DNA of 46,059 nucleotides from Arthrobacter sp. SO3 (GTDB taxonomy: Bacteria; Actinomycetota; Actinomycetes; Actinomycetales; Micrococcaceae). Location of the stretch: positions 1-46,059 of the forward strand of contig NZ_MQTS01000066.1 in NCBI RefSeq assembly GCF_020532825.1, written 5' to 3'. Below, one piece after another: positions 9,040 to 19,089 of this stretch. Position 1 is the stretch's first letter. Each line of letters begins with the position of its first letter. The position numbers and the translations under genes were made by a program. The notes below the pieces were generated by a model. It did not search any database. It saw only the letters and a list, made by a program, of their open reading frames with translations, and was not told the origin of the DNA.

Positions 9040-9189
9040 CCGAATCCCTGCCCAACGTACTCGACTCGCTGATCCGCGGGCCCGTCAATCGACAGCGGAT
9101 GCTTACAATCTACTCGCCGGACGCCATCGAGAACCGCGCAGCCCCGGACGGGTCTTCCCGCGAAAACACTCCAATGGGAGGATGCTCAT

Positions 9190-9447
9190 ATGAGCGAGAA
9201 ACACGACGGGCCGGCGCAGGACCTTGGGCCGCACCAGCATGCCCATGCAGTGCCGACGACGCAGCAGCTACGCACTGTCGGGCAGCGTCGGCGTGAGGCG
9301 GAGGAAAAGCTGGAGCATCACTTGGATGAAGCGCGCCACAAGAACGAACACCCCCATGGCACGCCCCGGACACCCGAAAGAGAAACCGTTGCCGAGGCCA
9401 CAGTTGATGGAGGCGACGGCGCCGCCATCCAGAACGGTGGCGGCTGA
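9190..9447 (+). CDS. Small hydrophilic charged protein, unknown
   Basis: 85 aa, starting at an ATG with GGGAGG 9 nt upstream. The sequence is rich in His, Glu, Arg and Gly, with a central charged helix (RRREAEEKLEHHLDEARHK) and disordered ends; His makes up about a tenth of the residues. No cysteines, no membrane segment. Such short charged proteins are often stress-related or metal-handling, but no motif supports a specific role. It precedes the APC permease by 159 nt and need not be co-transcribed with it. Confidence 0.6.
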   Translation: MSEKHDGPAQDLGPHQHAHAVPTTQQLRTVGQRRREAEEKLEHHLDEARHKNEHPHGTPRTPERETVAEATVDGGDGAAIQNGGG

Positions 9448-9606
9448 CCGCTGCTGCCCTGGCGTTCGACGTGAGCCGCCAGCGTTAGGAAAGCGTAAAG
9501 AATTCAGGGAAGCGGTCATTTCAGGCCTGCCCGCGGATTAGGTTCAATTGCCGAGGTGTCGGCCATTTTGAATACGCTGCGCCCGGCGAGTTATGAGGAG
9601 ACGCAG

Positions 9607-11586
9607 ATGAGCGCTACAGGCCACCAAACCATACCGGCAGAGGTGCGACGGTCCCGGCCGGAGACCGACACCGGAAACCCTCTGGTGCGGTGGTTGCTGA
9701 AGCATCGTGTCCAGCCGGTGATCGGGCCGGAGACCCCGGAAGACCACTCCCATCCGCAGGCATGGTGGAAGGTCATGTGCCTTACCGGCGTCGACTACTT
9801 CTCGACGCTGTCCTACCTGCCGGCGATCGCAGCCCTCGCGGCGGGCGCCTTGTCTCCGCTGGCGACCCTCCTGATTGTTGCTCTGACTCTGCTGGGCATG
9901 CTGCCGATGTACCGGAGGGTGGCCCAGGAGAGCCCGCACGGCCAGGGGTCGGTGGCAATGCTTGAAAACCTGCTGCCCTTCTGGCGGGGAAAGATCTTTG
10001 TGCTGGTGCTGCTCGGATTTGTCGCCACGTCCTGGATCATCACCATCACCCTCTCCTCGGCAGACGCCACGGTGCACATGCTCGAGAATCCCTATCTCCC
10101 AGAATTCCTGCACGGCCAGGCCGTCCCCATCACAGTGGTCCTGTTGCTCATACTGGGCGGCGTTTTCCTCCTGGGATTCAGCGAAGCCGTGGTGGTTGCC
10201 ATCCCGCTGGTGGCAGTATTCCTGGTCCTGAACGCCGTCGTCATCGTCGCCGGCATCATCGAGGTCATCAACAACCCTGGCGCGATGGCCACCTGGACCG
10301 GGGATCTTTCTTCCCGTGGCAGCATCGGGGACCTCCTGGGGCCCGCCCTGATTGCGTTTCCGCTGTTGGTCCTGGGCCTGTCCGGATTCGAGACGGGTGT
10401 CAGCATGATGCCGCTGGTGGCCGCCAAAGGCACGACGCCCGAGGAGCGCCTCGCGTCCCGGGTGCGGAACACCCGCCGGCTGCTCACCACGGCCGCGGCA
10501 ATCATGAGCGTCTATCTTCTGGGCAGCAGCTTCGTCACCACCGTCCTGATACCGGCCGAGAAATTCCAGCCAGGCGGTGAGGCCAGCGGACGGGCACTGG
10601 CCTACCTCGCACACGAGCAACTCGGAAACACCTTCGGAACGGTCTATGACGTCAGCAGCATCTTGATCCTGTGGTTTGCCGGCGCATCGGCCATGGCCGG
10701 CCTGATCAACATTGTCCCGCGCTACCTCCCTTCTTACGGCATGGCCCCGGAATGGGGGCGGGCGGTCCGCCCCGTGGTCCTCGTCTACACCGCGGTGAGC
10801 ATCCTGATCACCATCGGCTTCAACGCTGACGTGAACGCGCAGGCCGGCGCATACGCCACCGGCATCCTGGCCATGATGGTCTCCGGCTCAATCGCCGTCA
10901 CCATATCTGCCCTCCGCCGGGGCCAACGCAGGGCCGGCTATGCCTTCGTGCTGCTCTCACTGATCCTGCTCTACGCACTGGCTGCGAACGTCATCGAGAA
11001 ACCCGACGGAATCACCATCTCGGCGTTCTTCATCCTGGGCATCATCGCGATCTCGCTGGTCTCCCGGGTGGCGCGGACCACGGAACTGCGCGCGGACCTC
11101 ATCAGGTTCGACGACACCGCCCGCCGCTTCATCGCCGACTCACTGGACTACGACGGGGCGCTCAACCTGATTGCCCACCGCCGGCAGACCGGGGACGCCC
11201 AGGAATATGCTGAGAAGGAAACGGACCAGCGGGGCCAGAACGCTGTTCCCGGGACCGCTGACATCATTTTCCTCGAAATCGACATCATCGACCCTTCCAA
11301 CTTCGGCGGGACCCTCGACGTGCACGGCGTCGATGTCGATGGCCACCGTGTGCTTCGGGTGGAAAGCCCGGCGGCCCCGAACGCCATCGCCGCGATTCTG
11401 CTGGCGCTCAGGGACACAACCGGCGTGATTCCGCACTCTTACTTCGAATGGTCCGAAGGCAACCCCCTCGCCCACCTGATGCGTTATCTTCTCCTGGGCC
11501 GCGGCGACACCCCTCCCGTCGTGCGGGAAATCATCCGGCAGAACGAGACGGATCCCGCCCGGCGCCCCCGCATCCACGTGGGGTGA
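9607..11586 (+). CDS. APC-superfamily permease with long cytosolic C-terminal domain
   Basis: 659 aa from the ATG at 9607, which follows GAGGAG. About 12 membrane helices occupy residues 55-510, beginning with [20 protein letters not shown], the unwound first helix of APC transporters. A C-terminal soluble domain of about 150 residues follows ([16 protein letters not shown] to the end). This build of APC core plus soluble domain resembles the KimA-type potassium transporters as much as amino-acid permeases, so the substrate is open. The stop lies 8 nt before the convergent PucR gene and no terminator hairpin fits between them. Confidence 0.8.
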   Translation: MSATGHQTIPAEVRRSRPETDTGNPLVRWLLKHRVQPVIGPETPEDHSHPQAWWKVMCLTGVDYFSTLSYLPAIAALAAGALSPLATLLIVALTLLGMLPMYRRVAQESPHGQGSVAMLENLLPFWRGKIFVLVLLGFVATSWIITITLSSADATVHMLENPYLPEFLHGQAVPITVVLLLILGGVFLLGFSEAVVVAIPLVAVFLVLNAVVIVAGIIEVINNPGAMATWTGDLSSRGSIGDLLGPALIAFPLLVLGLSGFETGVSMMPLVAAKGTTPEERLASRVRNTRRLLTTAAAIMSVYLLGSSFVTTVLIPAEKFQPGGEASGRALAYLAHEQLGNTFGTVYDVSSILILWFAGASAMAGLINIVPRYLPSYGMAPEWGRAVRPVVLVYTAVSILITIGFNADVNAQAGAYATGILAMMVSGSIAVTISALRRGQRRAGYAFVLLSLILLYALAANVIEKPDGITISAFFILGIIAISLVSRVARTTELRADLIRFDDTARRFIADSLDYDGALNLIAHRRQTGDAQEYAEKETDQRGQNAVPGTADIIFLEIDIIDPSNFGGTLDVHGVDVDGHRVLRVESPAAPNAIAAILLALRDTTGVIPHSYFEWSEGNPLAHLMRYLLLGRGDTPPVVREIIRQNETDPARRPRIHVG

Positions 11587-11594
11587 CCGAGATT

Positions 11595-13193
11595 TCAGCC
11601 GCGCGGTTCGTGACTGGCCTGGCCCAAAGCCACTATTTCGTCGTGAAAGGCGAGGTAGAGATTGGCAATTATCCGTGGGCTCGAGAGGGACCCGCCTACC
11701 AAGTTTTCAGCCTTCTTCAGGCGGTACCGGACAGTGTTCGGGTGGACGAACAACACACCGGCAACCTTCGCGACATCCAAGTCGTTCACGAGGTAGCAGA
11801 TGACCGTCTGCTTCAGTTCGCTGTCGACGCTAAGGGCTTCAACAAACCTGTTTAGCTTGTCCTTGTCCTGTGGCGACTGCCGACGTGCAAGGAGCCAGGT
11901 CGCGGGGTCCACTTCATCCAGCCGGACGATCCCCTGATACGTTGCGGAGGAGGCGATGCCTGCTGCGGCTTGGACCTGCCGGCGGGCAATTCCTGCTGCT
12001 GCTTCTGCTTCCCGGAAAGCCTCGGGCGTCCTGGCAAGATCCGAATAGGGTTCGGACAGGCCGACGAAAACAGACCTGTCCGTCAAGTCCAGCCAAGCGC
12101 CCAGTGCTGATGAGTCCGACACCACCGCATGAAAGCCCGGCGGGTTTTCGGGCGTTCGCCCGGTCTCTGCCAGCAAGAGCCCCATGCCACTGGTTTCGGC
12201 TCCTCGCAGGAGTCGCTCCGCAAAGGAAGGGTCCAATGGCTGCTGGGCGACATTTACCGCTACCACGGCGCGTATTGGTGCATAGGGTATGAACCGGAAT
12301 GTGCGCATCCGTTCCCAGTGCCTGAACTCGCGGGCAACCGGCACGCCGTCTTGCAGCATGGTGAGCAACTGCGTGTTTTCGTGCCTTTCTCTGGAATCTG
12401 AGAACTGAACGATCCCATACACTGCGGCCAGGAGCCGCTGTGTCGTTTCCAGCAACACATCACCGAGATCCGTCAGAACGCGGTGGTTTCTACTGGCCAC
12501 CGCCAGGGTGAAGCCATCGCCCCGAAGCACCAGTGGCCGCGCCATGACTCCCCACTGGCCAATCACTATGGGGTCAGACTCGTTCTTTCGGTTACGCAAC
12601 TCTTTCCAGATCAAGTGAGTCGGGCCGTCGCCGGAGGCTTCGACGATTCGCCCGGAATCTTCGTAAAGCACCGCTGTACCCCGGCATGCTGCGGCAAGTC
12701 TGACGATGAGGGCTTTGACCGGGTTCTCTGCAGAAATACTCTGCAACAAGTCATTGCTTAGCCAAAGTGCGCGCTTTTGCAGATAGGCGTCGGGAGATGC
12801 CTGCGACTTGTTGATGAAGTTCTCGATGCGGTGGAAGGGAACATCGGCCGCCACGGTATACAACGCGAAACCGGCCTGTTTGCAGGCCGACACCAGCTTT
12901 GCGGGCACATGGTCAAAGTAGACCCCGACGCCGAAGAACAGAGCTGCGACCCGGGCCTTCCGTAGATCTTCTACGAGTCTCACAGCCAGCTGTTCATCCC
13001 GTTCTGCATTTACAAACCTCAACCCGGTGGTCAGCAGAACGGTGTTCGGCTCCAGCCAGGCCGCCGGATTGTGGATGTCACTGGTGTGCGCTCCAGTTAT
13101 GACTGCGGCTGGGTTGCCTGGGACAACCGGTGCCAAGCCTAGGGAAGCTTCTGATACCACGTCATTAAGCGTGACGGGGGGCTTGTCCGGCAT
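11595..13193 (-). CDS. PucR-family transcriptional regulator (divergent from hyuAB)
   Basis: 532 aa. The N-terminal PucR ligand domain runs over about residues 10-125 (TLNDVVSEASLGLAPVVPG, then WLEPNTVLLTTGLRF), a central GGDEF-like region follows, and the C-terminal PucR helix-turn-helix is VAGVLFVHPNTVRYRLKKAE. The start has AGGAGG close upstream. PucR proteins usually respond to purine-degradation or related ring-amide metabolites and control adjacent catabolic genes. Its divergent placement, 155 nt from hyuA, makes it the likely regulator of the hyuA-hyuB-permease operon. It may act through the repeats at 13234-13331. Confidence 0.9.
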   Translation of the reverse strand: MPDKPPVTLNDVVSEASLGLAPVVPGNPAAVITGAHTSDIHNPAAWLEPNTVLLTTGLRFVNAERDEQLAVRLVEDLRKARVAALFFGVGVYFDHVPAKLVSACKQAGFALYTVAADVPFHRIENFINKSQASPDAYLQKRALWLSNDLLQSISAENPVKALIVRLAAACRGTAVLYEDSGRIVEASGDGPTHLIWKELRNRKNESDPIVIGQWGVMARPLVLRGDGFTLAVASRNHRVLTDLGDVLLETTQRLLAAVYGIVQFSDSRERHENTQLLTMLQDGVPVAREFRHWERMRTFRFIPYAPIRAVVAVNVAQQPLDPSFAERLLRGAETSGMGLLLAETGRTPENPPGFHAVVSDSSALGAWLDLTDRSVFVGLSEPYSDLARTPEAFREAEAAAGIARRQVQAAAGIASSATYQGIVRLDEVDPATWLLARRQSPQDKDKLNRFVEALSVDSELKQTVICYLVNDLDVAKVAGVLFVHPNTVRYRLKKAENLVGGSLSSPRIIANLYLAFHDEIVALGQASHEPRG

Positions 13194-13233
13194 CGGGCCT
13201 CCTGGCTTGAAGGGACGGGAGGCCCGAGTGGAA

Positions 13234-13331
13234 GCTGATTGGAAATCTCACAACGGACTCTCCCCTATATTTTAGTTTCGCCAGTGACAGAGACTCACGT
13301 CACAGCGGATGGTTGTTGGTACCCAATCAGC
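13234..13331. promoter_or_regulatory. Divergent regulatory region with flanking 9-bp inverted repeats
   Basis: The 9-mer GCTGATTGG (13234-13242) is repeated in perfect inverted form at 13323-13331, and a smaller dyad TTGGTACCCAA overlaps the second copy (13316-13326). An AT-rich CTATATTTTA box lies between them (13265-13274). The second copy sits just upstream of the hyuA ribosome site GGAGGAA. The layout fits paired operators for the divergent PucR regulator, but this is inferred. Confidence 0.4.
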
Positions 13332-13348
13332 ATCCTGGAGGAACTTAG

Positions 13349-15403
13349 ATGTCCAATCTCAGAGTCGCAGTCGACGTCGGAGGCACATTCACTGACGTCT
13401 GCATTTTCGATGAAGATTCACAAAGCATGCGGGTCACCAAGGTCCCGTCGACACCGGCTGACCCCATGTTGGCGATACTGAGCGGGGTGGAACGTGCCGA
13501 GATCAATCTGGCGGACGTGTCACTGTTCTCACACGGAACCACCGTAGCAACGAACGCCCTGATCACCCGGAACTTTCCCGCCGCAGCCATGGTCACTACA
13601 AAGGGGTTCAGGGATGTCATCGAGATCCGGGACGGTACGAAAGACGACCTTTGGGACGCCTACAACGACGTAACAGGTCCCTACATCCGCCGCCGTGACA
13701 GGTTCGAGGTGACCGAGCGGATCGACTACGCCGGCAACATCGTCGCTCCCCTGGACGAAGACGAGGCCCGCCGTCTGGCCGCGGTACTCCGTAAGCGCGG
13801 CGTCACAACCATCGCCGTCTGCTTCATAAACTCCTACGCCAACGCCGAGCACGAAATCCGGATGCGGAAAATCCTGGAGGAGGAACTTCCGGAAGCCACC
13901 GTCTCCACCTCTGCCGAGATCCTGCCCGAAATCTTCGAGCACGACCGCTTCAACACCGCCGTCGCCAACGCCGTGCTGGGACCCCTGGTATCCGGCTACG
14001 TCAGCCGCCTCGCCGATGAGCTCGAATCCGGCGGTTACGACGGCGACCTGCTGCTCCTGCACTCCGGCGGCGGTTCCATGACCCCGCGAATGGTCAAGCG
14101 CTACCCGGTGCGCCTCGCAGCGTCGGGCATCGCAGCCGGCGCCATCGCGGCGAAGCACATCGCCCAGCAGTGTGGCTTCGAGAACGCCGTGAGCCTGGAC
14201 ATGGGCGGCACGTCTACCGATATTGCCCTGGTCTCCGACGGTGAGCTCCGTATTACCAAAGAATGGCAGGTTGAATACGGCCACCCCATCGTCTTCCCGA
14301 GCATCGAGGTTCTCACCATCGGTGCCGGCGGCGGCTCGATTGCCCACATTGACATTGCCGGTTCGCTTCGAAATGGCCCGCAGTCCGCGGGTGCCGACCC
14401 GGGGCCCGCCTGCTACAACATGGGCGGCGACGACCCGACCAACTGCGACGCCAACGTGGTCCTTAACAGGCTCGGATCCACCTTGGCCGGCGGCGCAAAG
14501 ACGCTGGACCGCGGACTCTCGCAGGCCGTGATCAAGCGTGCCATCGCTGAACCGCTGCACATGAGTGAAGCGGAGGCCGCCCACGCCATCCTCCAAGTCG
14601 CAAACGCCAACATGGCGGACGCCGTCCGCCTGATCTCCATCCGCCGTGGCTATGATCCCCGCGACTTTGCGTTGATCGCCTTCGGTGGCGCTGGCGCCCT
14701 GCACGGCGCGGAGGTGGCCAGGGAACTGAACATTCCCACCGTCGTCGTACCGCCCAACCCCGGCGTCACGTCAGCACTGGGCTGCCTGCTGGTGGACATC
14801 AGGCACGACCTGTCCGCCATGTACTCGGCCGTTGCCGCAGACGCCGACGCGGAAAACCTGGAGAGCAAATACAAGGCCCTGGAAACGGAGGCCACTGCCC
14901 GGCTCCGCCACGAAGGCGTTTCCGAGGAGAATTCGATCCTGCAGCGGATCATCTCCATGCGCTATCAGGGGCAGTGGCGCTCGCTGGCCGTGAATATGGG
15001 AACCGGCGACGGTGCTCTGGAGGAAGCCATCCAGAGCTTCCACCAGCAGCACGAGCGCGAATTCGCGTTCCGCCAGGATGATCAGCCCGTGGAAATCTAC
15101 CAGCTGCAGCTGTCCGCCGTCGGTAAGACGCCCAAACCCTCCTTCGCTCCGTCGACGGAACGGGTCTCCGGGCCTGGCGAGCCCGATTCGGTTCGGCCGG
15201 TGTACTTCGGCAAGGACGGCTGGGTCGAAACGCCCGTCTACGACCGCACCAAGCTCGGCGCCGGCGCGAGGTTCGAGGGTCCCGCGATCATCGACCAGCT
15301 TGACTCCACGACGGTCCTGCCCCCGCGGACCACCGCTGAGATCGACGAGTGGCTAAACATCCGGATCCACCTCACAGAGTTCCAAGACGAGCAGGAAGCC
15401 TAA
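13349..15403 (+). CDS. hyuA: Hydantoinase/oxoprolinase family protein, HyuA subunit
   Basis: 684 aa, typical for the ATP-dependent hydantoinase A subunit. The actin-like ATPase signatures are present: AVDVGGTFTDVCIF at residues 7-20, SHGTTVATNAL near 62, LDMGGTSTDIALV near 285 and AGADPGPACY near 347. The start is preceded by GGAGGAA. With HyuB it would open a cyclic amide (hydantoin, N-methylhydantoin, 5-oxoproline or a lactam) using ATP. Two nucleotides separate it from hyuB, so both subunits are made together. Acetophenone or acetone carboxylase beta-type subunits are relatives, but no third carboxylase subunit is present, which favours a ring-opening amidase. Confidence 0.9.
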   Translation: MSNLRVAVDVGGTFTDVCIFDEDSQSMRVTKVPSTPADPMLAILSGVERAEINLADVSLFSHGTTVATNALITRNFPAAAMVTTKGFRDVIEIRDGTKDDLWDAYNDVTGPYIRRRDRFEVTERIDYAGNIVAPLDEDEARRLAAVLRKRGVTTIAVCFINSYANAEHEIRMRKILEEELPEATVSTSAEILPEIFEHDRFNTAVANAVLGPLVSGYVSRLADELESGGYDGDLLLLHSGGGSMTPRMVKRYPVRLAASGIAAGAIAAKHIAQQCGFENAVSLDMGGTSTDIALVSDGELRITKEWQVEYGHPIVFPSIEVLTIGAGGGSIAHIDIAGSLRNGPQSAGADPGPACYNMGGDDPTNCDANVVLNRLGSTLAGGAKTLDRGLSQAVIKRAIAEPLHMSEAEAAHAILQVANANMADAVRLISIRRGYDPRDFALIAFGGAGALHGAEVARELNIPTVVVPPNPGVTSALGCLLVDIRHDLSAMYSAVAADADAENLESKYKALETEATARLRHEGVSEENSILQRIISMRYQGQWRSLAVNMGTGDGALEEAIQSFHQQHEREFAFRQDDQPVEIYQLQLSAVGKTPKPSFAPSTERVSGPGEPDSVRPVYFGKDGWVETPVYDRTKLGAGARFEGPAIIDQLDSTTVLPPRTTAEIDEWLNIRIHLTEFQDEQEA

Positions 15404-15405
15404 TC

Positions 15406-17412
15406 ATGACCGACGTGATCACCATGCCAGATCTCCATGTCGCCCATACCGACGCACGGCAGGCATCAGGCCTTGACCCCGTAACGTTCGAGGTGCTGAA
15501 GAATGCCTTCGTCACCAGCGTCGACCTGATGAGCGAACAGATTCTCCGGACTTGCTACTCGTTCGTCATCTATTCCCGTGACTTCTCCTCCGCACTCTGT
15601 GACGCCAACGGAAACACGGTCATGCAGGGCAGCGGTGACATTGCCGTCCACGTGGGTACCTTGCACTTCCAGTGCAAGGCGGTCATAGAAGAATTCGGAA
15701 AAGACATTCACCCCGGCGACGTCTTCGCCATCAACGACCCCTACCGGGGCGGCACGCACTTCAACGACGTCAGCTTCATCCGGCCGATCTTCTCCGCCGG
15801 TGAGGTGATTGCCTTCGCCCAGAACAAGGGCCACTGGGCTGACATCGGAGGGAACGTCCCGGGTTCATTCGATGTCAACGCCAAGGAGCATTTCGGCGAA
15901 GGCCTGCGGATCACTCCCGTGCGGATCTGGAGCAAGGGTGTATTCCTTCACGACGTCGCCCAACTCCTGGTCTCCAACACTCGGGCACCTCGCCAGGCGA
16001 TGGGAGACCTCCACGCACAGTCAGAAGCGACCGCCGTGTGCGAGCGTGAAATCCACCGTCTTGTGGCCAAGTATTCAAAAGCAACGGTTGTCTCGGCGAT
16101 GCAGGAAACACAGGACTACGTCGAAAGAATCGTGAGACGCCGGCTTGAGCACCTGCCACAGGGAGAGTGGGAAACGACCGACTACATCGACTTCGATCCC
16201 GGCAAGGGTGAGGGTCTGGTGCCCATCAAGATCAAGCTGACCTTGGATGGCAAGGGAATCCACTACGACCTGACCGGTTCCGCACCCGCCGTGGAAACCT
16301 TCCTTAACTCCGGTTACGGCACCACCCACTCGGCCATCTACGCCGGCACCAAGACGTTCTTCCCGGACGTTCCGCTGAACTCCGGCTTTTACGCCGCCGT
16401 CGAAGCGGAAATCGGGCCGGAAGGCACCGTCGTCAATGCCGGATGGCCCTACGCGGTCACCGGGTTCTGCTCCGGTCCCTACGAAAAGCTGATGAACGGG
16501 ATCTTCGAGCTGTGGTCCCAGATCATGCCCGAGCGGGCCATGGCATGTGCGTTCAACCTCGAGTACCTCCTGGTGGGTGGCCGTGACGGCCGCACCGACA
16601 ATAACCCGTACTTCATGTGGTACGACTGGATGGCTGGTGGCTGGGGTGGCCGGGCCTCCAAGGACGGTGCCAGCGCCACTGCCCCTGTCTTCGGCCCCGG
16701 CCTGGCGGTCCAGCCCATCGAAGGCCAGGAGCGGCTCTCCCCCGTCCTGACCACCGTGCACCAGATCGCCACCGATTCCGGCGGCCCCGGCAGGTTCCGC
16801 GGCGGCCTCGGCATCGAAAAGGGCGGCACCCTGGTCGACGCGACGAAGACCGTGATGAGCTACTGCTGCGACCGAGCACGCTCGATCACGTGGGGCATCG
16901 AAGGCGGCCTGCCGTCCATCCCACACGGTGTCTGGATGAACAAGGGCACCGATCAGGAAAAGTTCCTCGGTTCCAACTTCTCAGCGGTTCCGTTGCAGTC
17001 CGGGGACTCGTTCACACGCCCGTCCGCTGGTGGCGGCGGATACGGCGATCCCCTGGAACGCCCCTTCGACGAAGTCCTCGAAGATGTCATCGACGAGTAC
17101 GTGTCGATCGAACGGGCGGCGAAGGACTACGGCATCATCATCCGCGAAATCGACCGCGAACTGGACCAGTTCGAGATCGACTCCGCCGCCAGCACCGTTC
17201 TGCGCCAGCAGATCCGCGCCGACCGACCCGGGTGGCTGACCGCCGATCCGGTCGTCGTGGCGGCGAAGTACCGCTCCGGAGAAGTGAGCATGCTCGACGT
17301 GATCCGCCGCCACGGCGTGATCCTGGACTGGGGCACCGGGGAACTGTTCCCGGAGACCACCTCAGAGTTCCGCAAGAGCATGGAGAAGCGCTCCTCGTCC
17401 CATTGGCACTAA
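15406..17412 (+). CDS. hyuB: Hydantoinase B subunit (HyuB)
   Basis: 668 aa from the ATG at 15406, 2 nt after the hyuA stop, with AGGAAG inside the end of hyuA serving as ribosome site; the frame extends upstream into hyuA but that is not needed. Family markers are SGDIAVHVGTLHF, GDVFAINDPYRGGTHFNDV near residues 105-123, NSGYGTTHSAIY, and the Gly-rich GGGGYGDPLERP near residue 545. HyuB forms the catalytic pair with HyuA for ATP-driven ring opening. The operon continues with an NCS1 permease after a 14-bp hairpin, suggesting uptake of a ring-amide or nucleobase-like substrate. Confidence 0.9.
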   Translation: MTDVITMPDLHVAHTDARQASGLDPVTFEVLKNAFVTSVDLMSEQILRTCYSFVIYSRDFSSALCDANGNTVMQGSGDIAVHVGTLHFQCKAVIEEFGKDIHPGDVFAINDPYRGGTHFNDVSFIRPIFSAGEVIAFAQNKGHWADIGGNVPGSFDVNAKEHFGEGLRITPVRIWSKGVFLHDVAQLLVSNTRAPRQAMGDLHAQSEATAVCEREIHRLVAKYSKATVVSAMQETQDYVERIVRRRLEHLPQGEWETTDYIDFDPGKGEGLVPIKIKLTLDGKGIHYDLTGSAPAVETFLNSGYGTTHSAIYAGTKTFFPDVPLNSGFYAAVEAEIGPEGTVVNAGWPYAVTGFCSGPYEKLMNGIFELWSQIMPERAMACAFNLEYLLVGGRDGRTDNNPYFMWYDWMAGGWGGRASKDGASATAPVFGPGLAVQPIEGQERLSPVLTTVHQIATDSGGPGRFRGGLGIEKGGTLVDATKTVMSYCCDRARSITWGIEGGLPSIPHGVWMNKGTDQEKFLGSNFSAVPLQSGDSFTRPSAGGGGYGDPLERPFDEVLEDVIDEYVSIERAAKDYGIIIREIDRELDQFEIDSAASTVLRQQIRADRPGWLTADPVVVAAKYRSGEVSMLDVIRRHGVILDWGTGELFPETTSEFRKSMEKRSSSHWH

Positions 17413-17429
17413 GCGCATTCTGACCAACC

Positions 17430-17462
17430 GGTCCCGCCGACGCTGATCGCGTCGGCGGGACC
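17430..17462 (+). terminator. 14-bp perfect hairpin between hyuB and permease gene
   Basis: GGTCCCGCCGACGC (17430-17443) pairs exactly with 17449-17462 around a 5-nt loop. No T-run follows. It could be a partial terminator or an mRNA-stabilising element that lowers permease expression relative to hyuAB. The 228 nt between hyuB and the permease contain nothing else recognised. Confidence 0.5.
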
Positions 17463-17640
17463 AGCACCTCATTGCCCTGCAATCGCGACAGATCCGTGAC
17501 CACGGTGGGGGAAGTACCCAGTTTTCAGGAAGCGAACCCCGGCTCGAACCCCGCATGCCCGAGCCAGGCGTTGCTCCTCGAGCGTCCCGAGGCTAAGCCT
17601 CACCCTCCTAGCTACTTCAACTGCTGTGAAAGGTGCGAAA

Positions 17641-18990
17641 ATGTCGTACTCAAACTACGTCCTACCAGCCAGTATGCGTGCCGGAAGATTGTCCCTCACG
17701 ATGGCCTGGTGGGCGGTATTTTCCGCCATGTTCTGGATCTACGTCGCGGTGGCTTCAGCAGGAGCAGTCGGCGTTGTGAACACCCTGATTGGAATGGCGC
17801 TAACCGTTGTCACTTACGGTGCCATCAACAAAGTTCTGTCGCGCTACGCAGCGCGGACAGGGCTCACGGTGAGCCTCTTCTCCCGCACGCTTTTCGGGTT
17901 GGTCGGGTCCGCCCTGGCTTCCCTCATTTTCGCGGCAACTGCCATCTACTATGCGGTGTTCGAAGGATCCATCATCGCCGTCGCGTTCCACGAGTTCTTC
18001 GGTGGGAGCATCCTCGTTTGGTATGCCGTGGTGGTGATCTACGCTATTCCCCTGGCCCTGGGCGGCGTGCAGAACTGGCTGGACAAACTCAACGGTGTCC
18101 TGCTCCCGCTTTATGTTGCCGGTCTGATTGCCGTGGTCGTCGCGGCCACCCTTATCAGGGGCGTACCCACGGACTGGATTGGCCAGGCCGCCGTCTCGTC
18201 GGCGCTGCCGGGCTGGCTAACTTCCTACCTCATTTACATGGGCGTCTACATCATGATGATGTACACCTTCGACTACGCCCGGATGGGACGCAAACAGGAC
18301 GAAAAGTTCCTTGGAACCGTGACATTCGGCTGGGTCTTCTACGCTTTCACGTTCGGGCTGAACGGCCTGGTTGGCATCTACATCATGAGTGCATGGCGAA
18401 TTGAAGCCTCGGAAACCGGAGTGGTCCAGGCGTTTATCTCCTCGCTGGGGTTTGTCGGCCTGCTTGTCATCCTCATTTCACAGACCCGCATCAACACGGC
18501 AAACTACTACCTCGCATCAGAAAACCTCTCGGCGTTTGCCAGCCGGGTGTTCAGGCTGGACCTGCCCCGCTTTGTCTGGGTTATCGTGACCGGCGCCCTG
18601 GCCTTCCTGCTGATGCTCACGGACGTTTTGAGTTATCTACTCAAAGCCCTGGCCTGGCAGGGTGTCTTTGTCACTGCATGGGTCGCCATCGCACTGGTAT
18701 TCATTGGCCTGAACTGGAAAGCACAGGATCAAGTCCCTGATATCAGGCCGGCCAATCTCAAGGCGATCAGCCCCGGAGCAGTCGCCTGGGTGTTTGCTTC
18801 AGCCGTGGGAATTGCGCTCACCGAACAGACGGCGTGGCCGGTGGTGTCCCAGCTCACCCCCTTGATCACCATGGTGTTGGCAGCGGGCGTGTACTACGGA
18901 GCCTACAAACTCTCACCGCCGCGCCTGATCAGTTCCGAAGCGGCCATTGACCGGGCCGATGAAGAGCTGGATCCTGCCCTCACGCACTAG
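17641..18990 (+). CDS. NCS1-family permease (nucleobase/hydantoin type)
   Basis: 449 aa from the ATG at 17641, which follows GAAAGG. About 12 hydrophobic helices span the whole protein, beginning AWWAVFSAMFWIYVAVASAG. The helix patterning (LGGVQNWLDKLNGVLLPLY, then TFDYARMGRKQDEKFLGT) matches cytosine/purine/hydantoin (NCS1) symporters such as CodB and Mhp1. It is in the same direction as hyuA and hyuB, so it is likely the uptake system for their substrate. The exact substrate cannot be read from the sequence. A strong hairpin follows the stop. Confidence 0.85.
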   Translation: MSYSNYVLPASMRAGRLSLTMAWWAVFSAMFWIYVAVASAGAVGVVNTLIGMALTVVTYGAINKVLSRYAARTGLTVSLFSRTLFGLVGSALASLIFAATAIYYAVFEGSIIAVAFHEFFGGSILVWYAVVVIYAIPLALGGVQNWLDKLNGVLLPLYVAGLIAVVVAATLIRGVPTDWIGQAAVSSALPGWLTSYLIYMGVYIMMMYTFDYARMGRKQDEKFLGTVTFGWVFYAFTFGLNGLVGIYIMSAWRIEASETGVVQAFISSLGFVGLLVILISQTRINTANYYLASENLSAFASRVFRLDLPRFVWVIVTGALAFLLMLTDVLSYLLKALAWQGVFVTAWVAIALVFIGLNWKAQDQVPDIRPANLKAISPGAVAWVFASAVGIALTEQTAWPVVSQLTPLITMVLAAGVYYGAYKLSPPRLISSEAAIDRADEELDPALTH

Positions 18991-19008
18991 ACCTGTAGGG
19001 CCTTAAGA

Positions 19009-19048
19009 CCCTGCGGGTCCGGCAGTTTTCACTGCCGGACCCGCAGGG
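19009..19048. terminator. Bidirectional 17-bp perfect terminator hairpin
   Basis: The 17-nt arm at 19009-19025 pairs perfectly with 19032-19048 around a 6-nt TTTTCA loop, followed by CTCTTT on the plus strand. It lies between the convergent permease and putrescine oxidase genes and can serve both. A second, 10-bp perfect hairpin (CTGGTGTTCA at 19056-19065 with 19076-19085) stands next to it on the oxidase side. Confidence 0.8.
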
Positions 19049-19089
19049 CTCTTTGCTGGTGTTCACGGCCTGCCATGAACACCAGTCCG

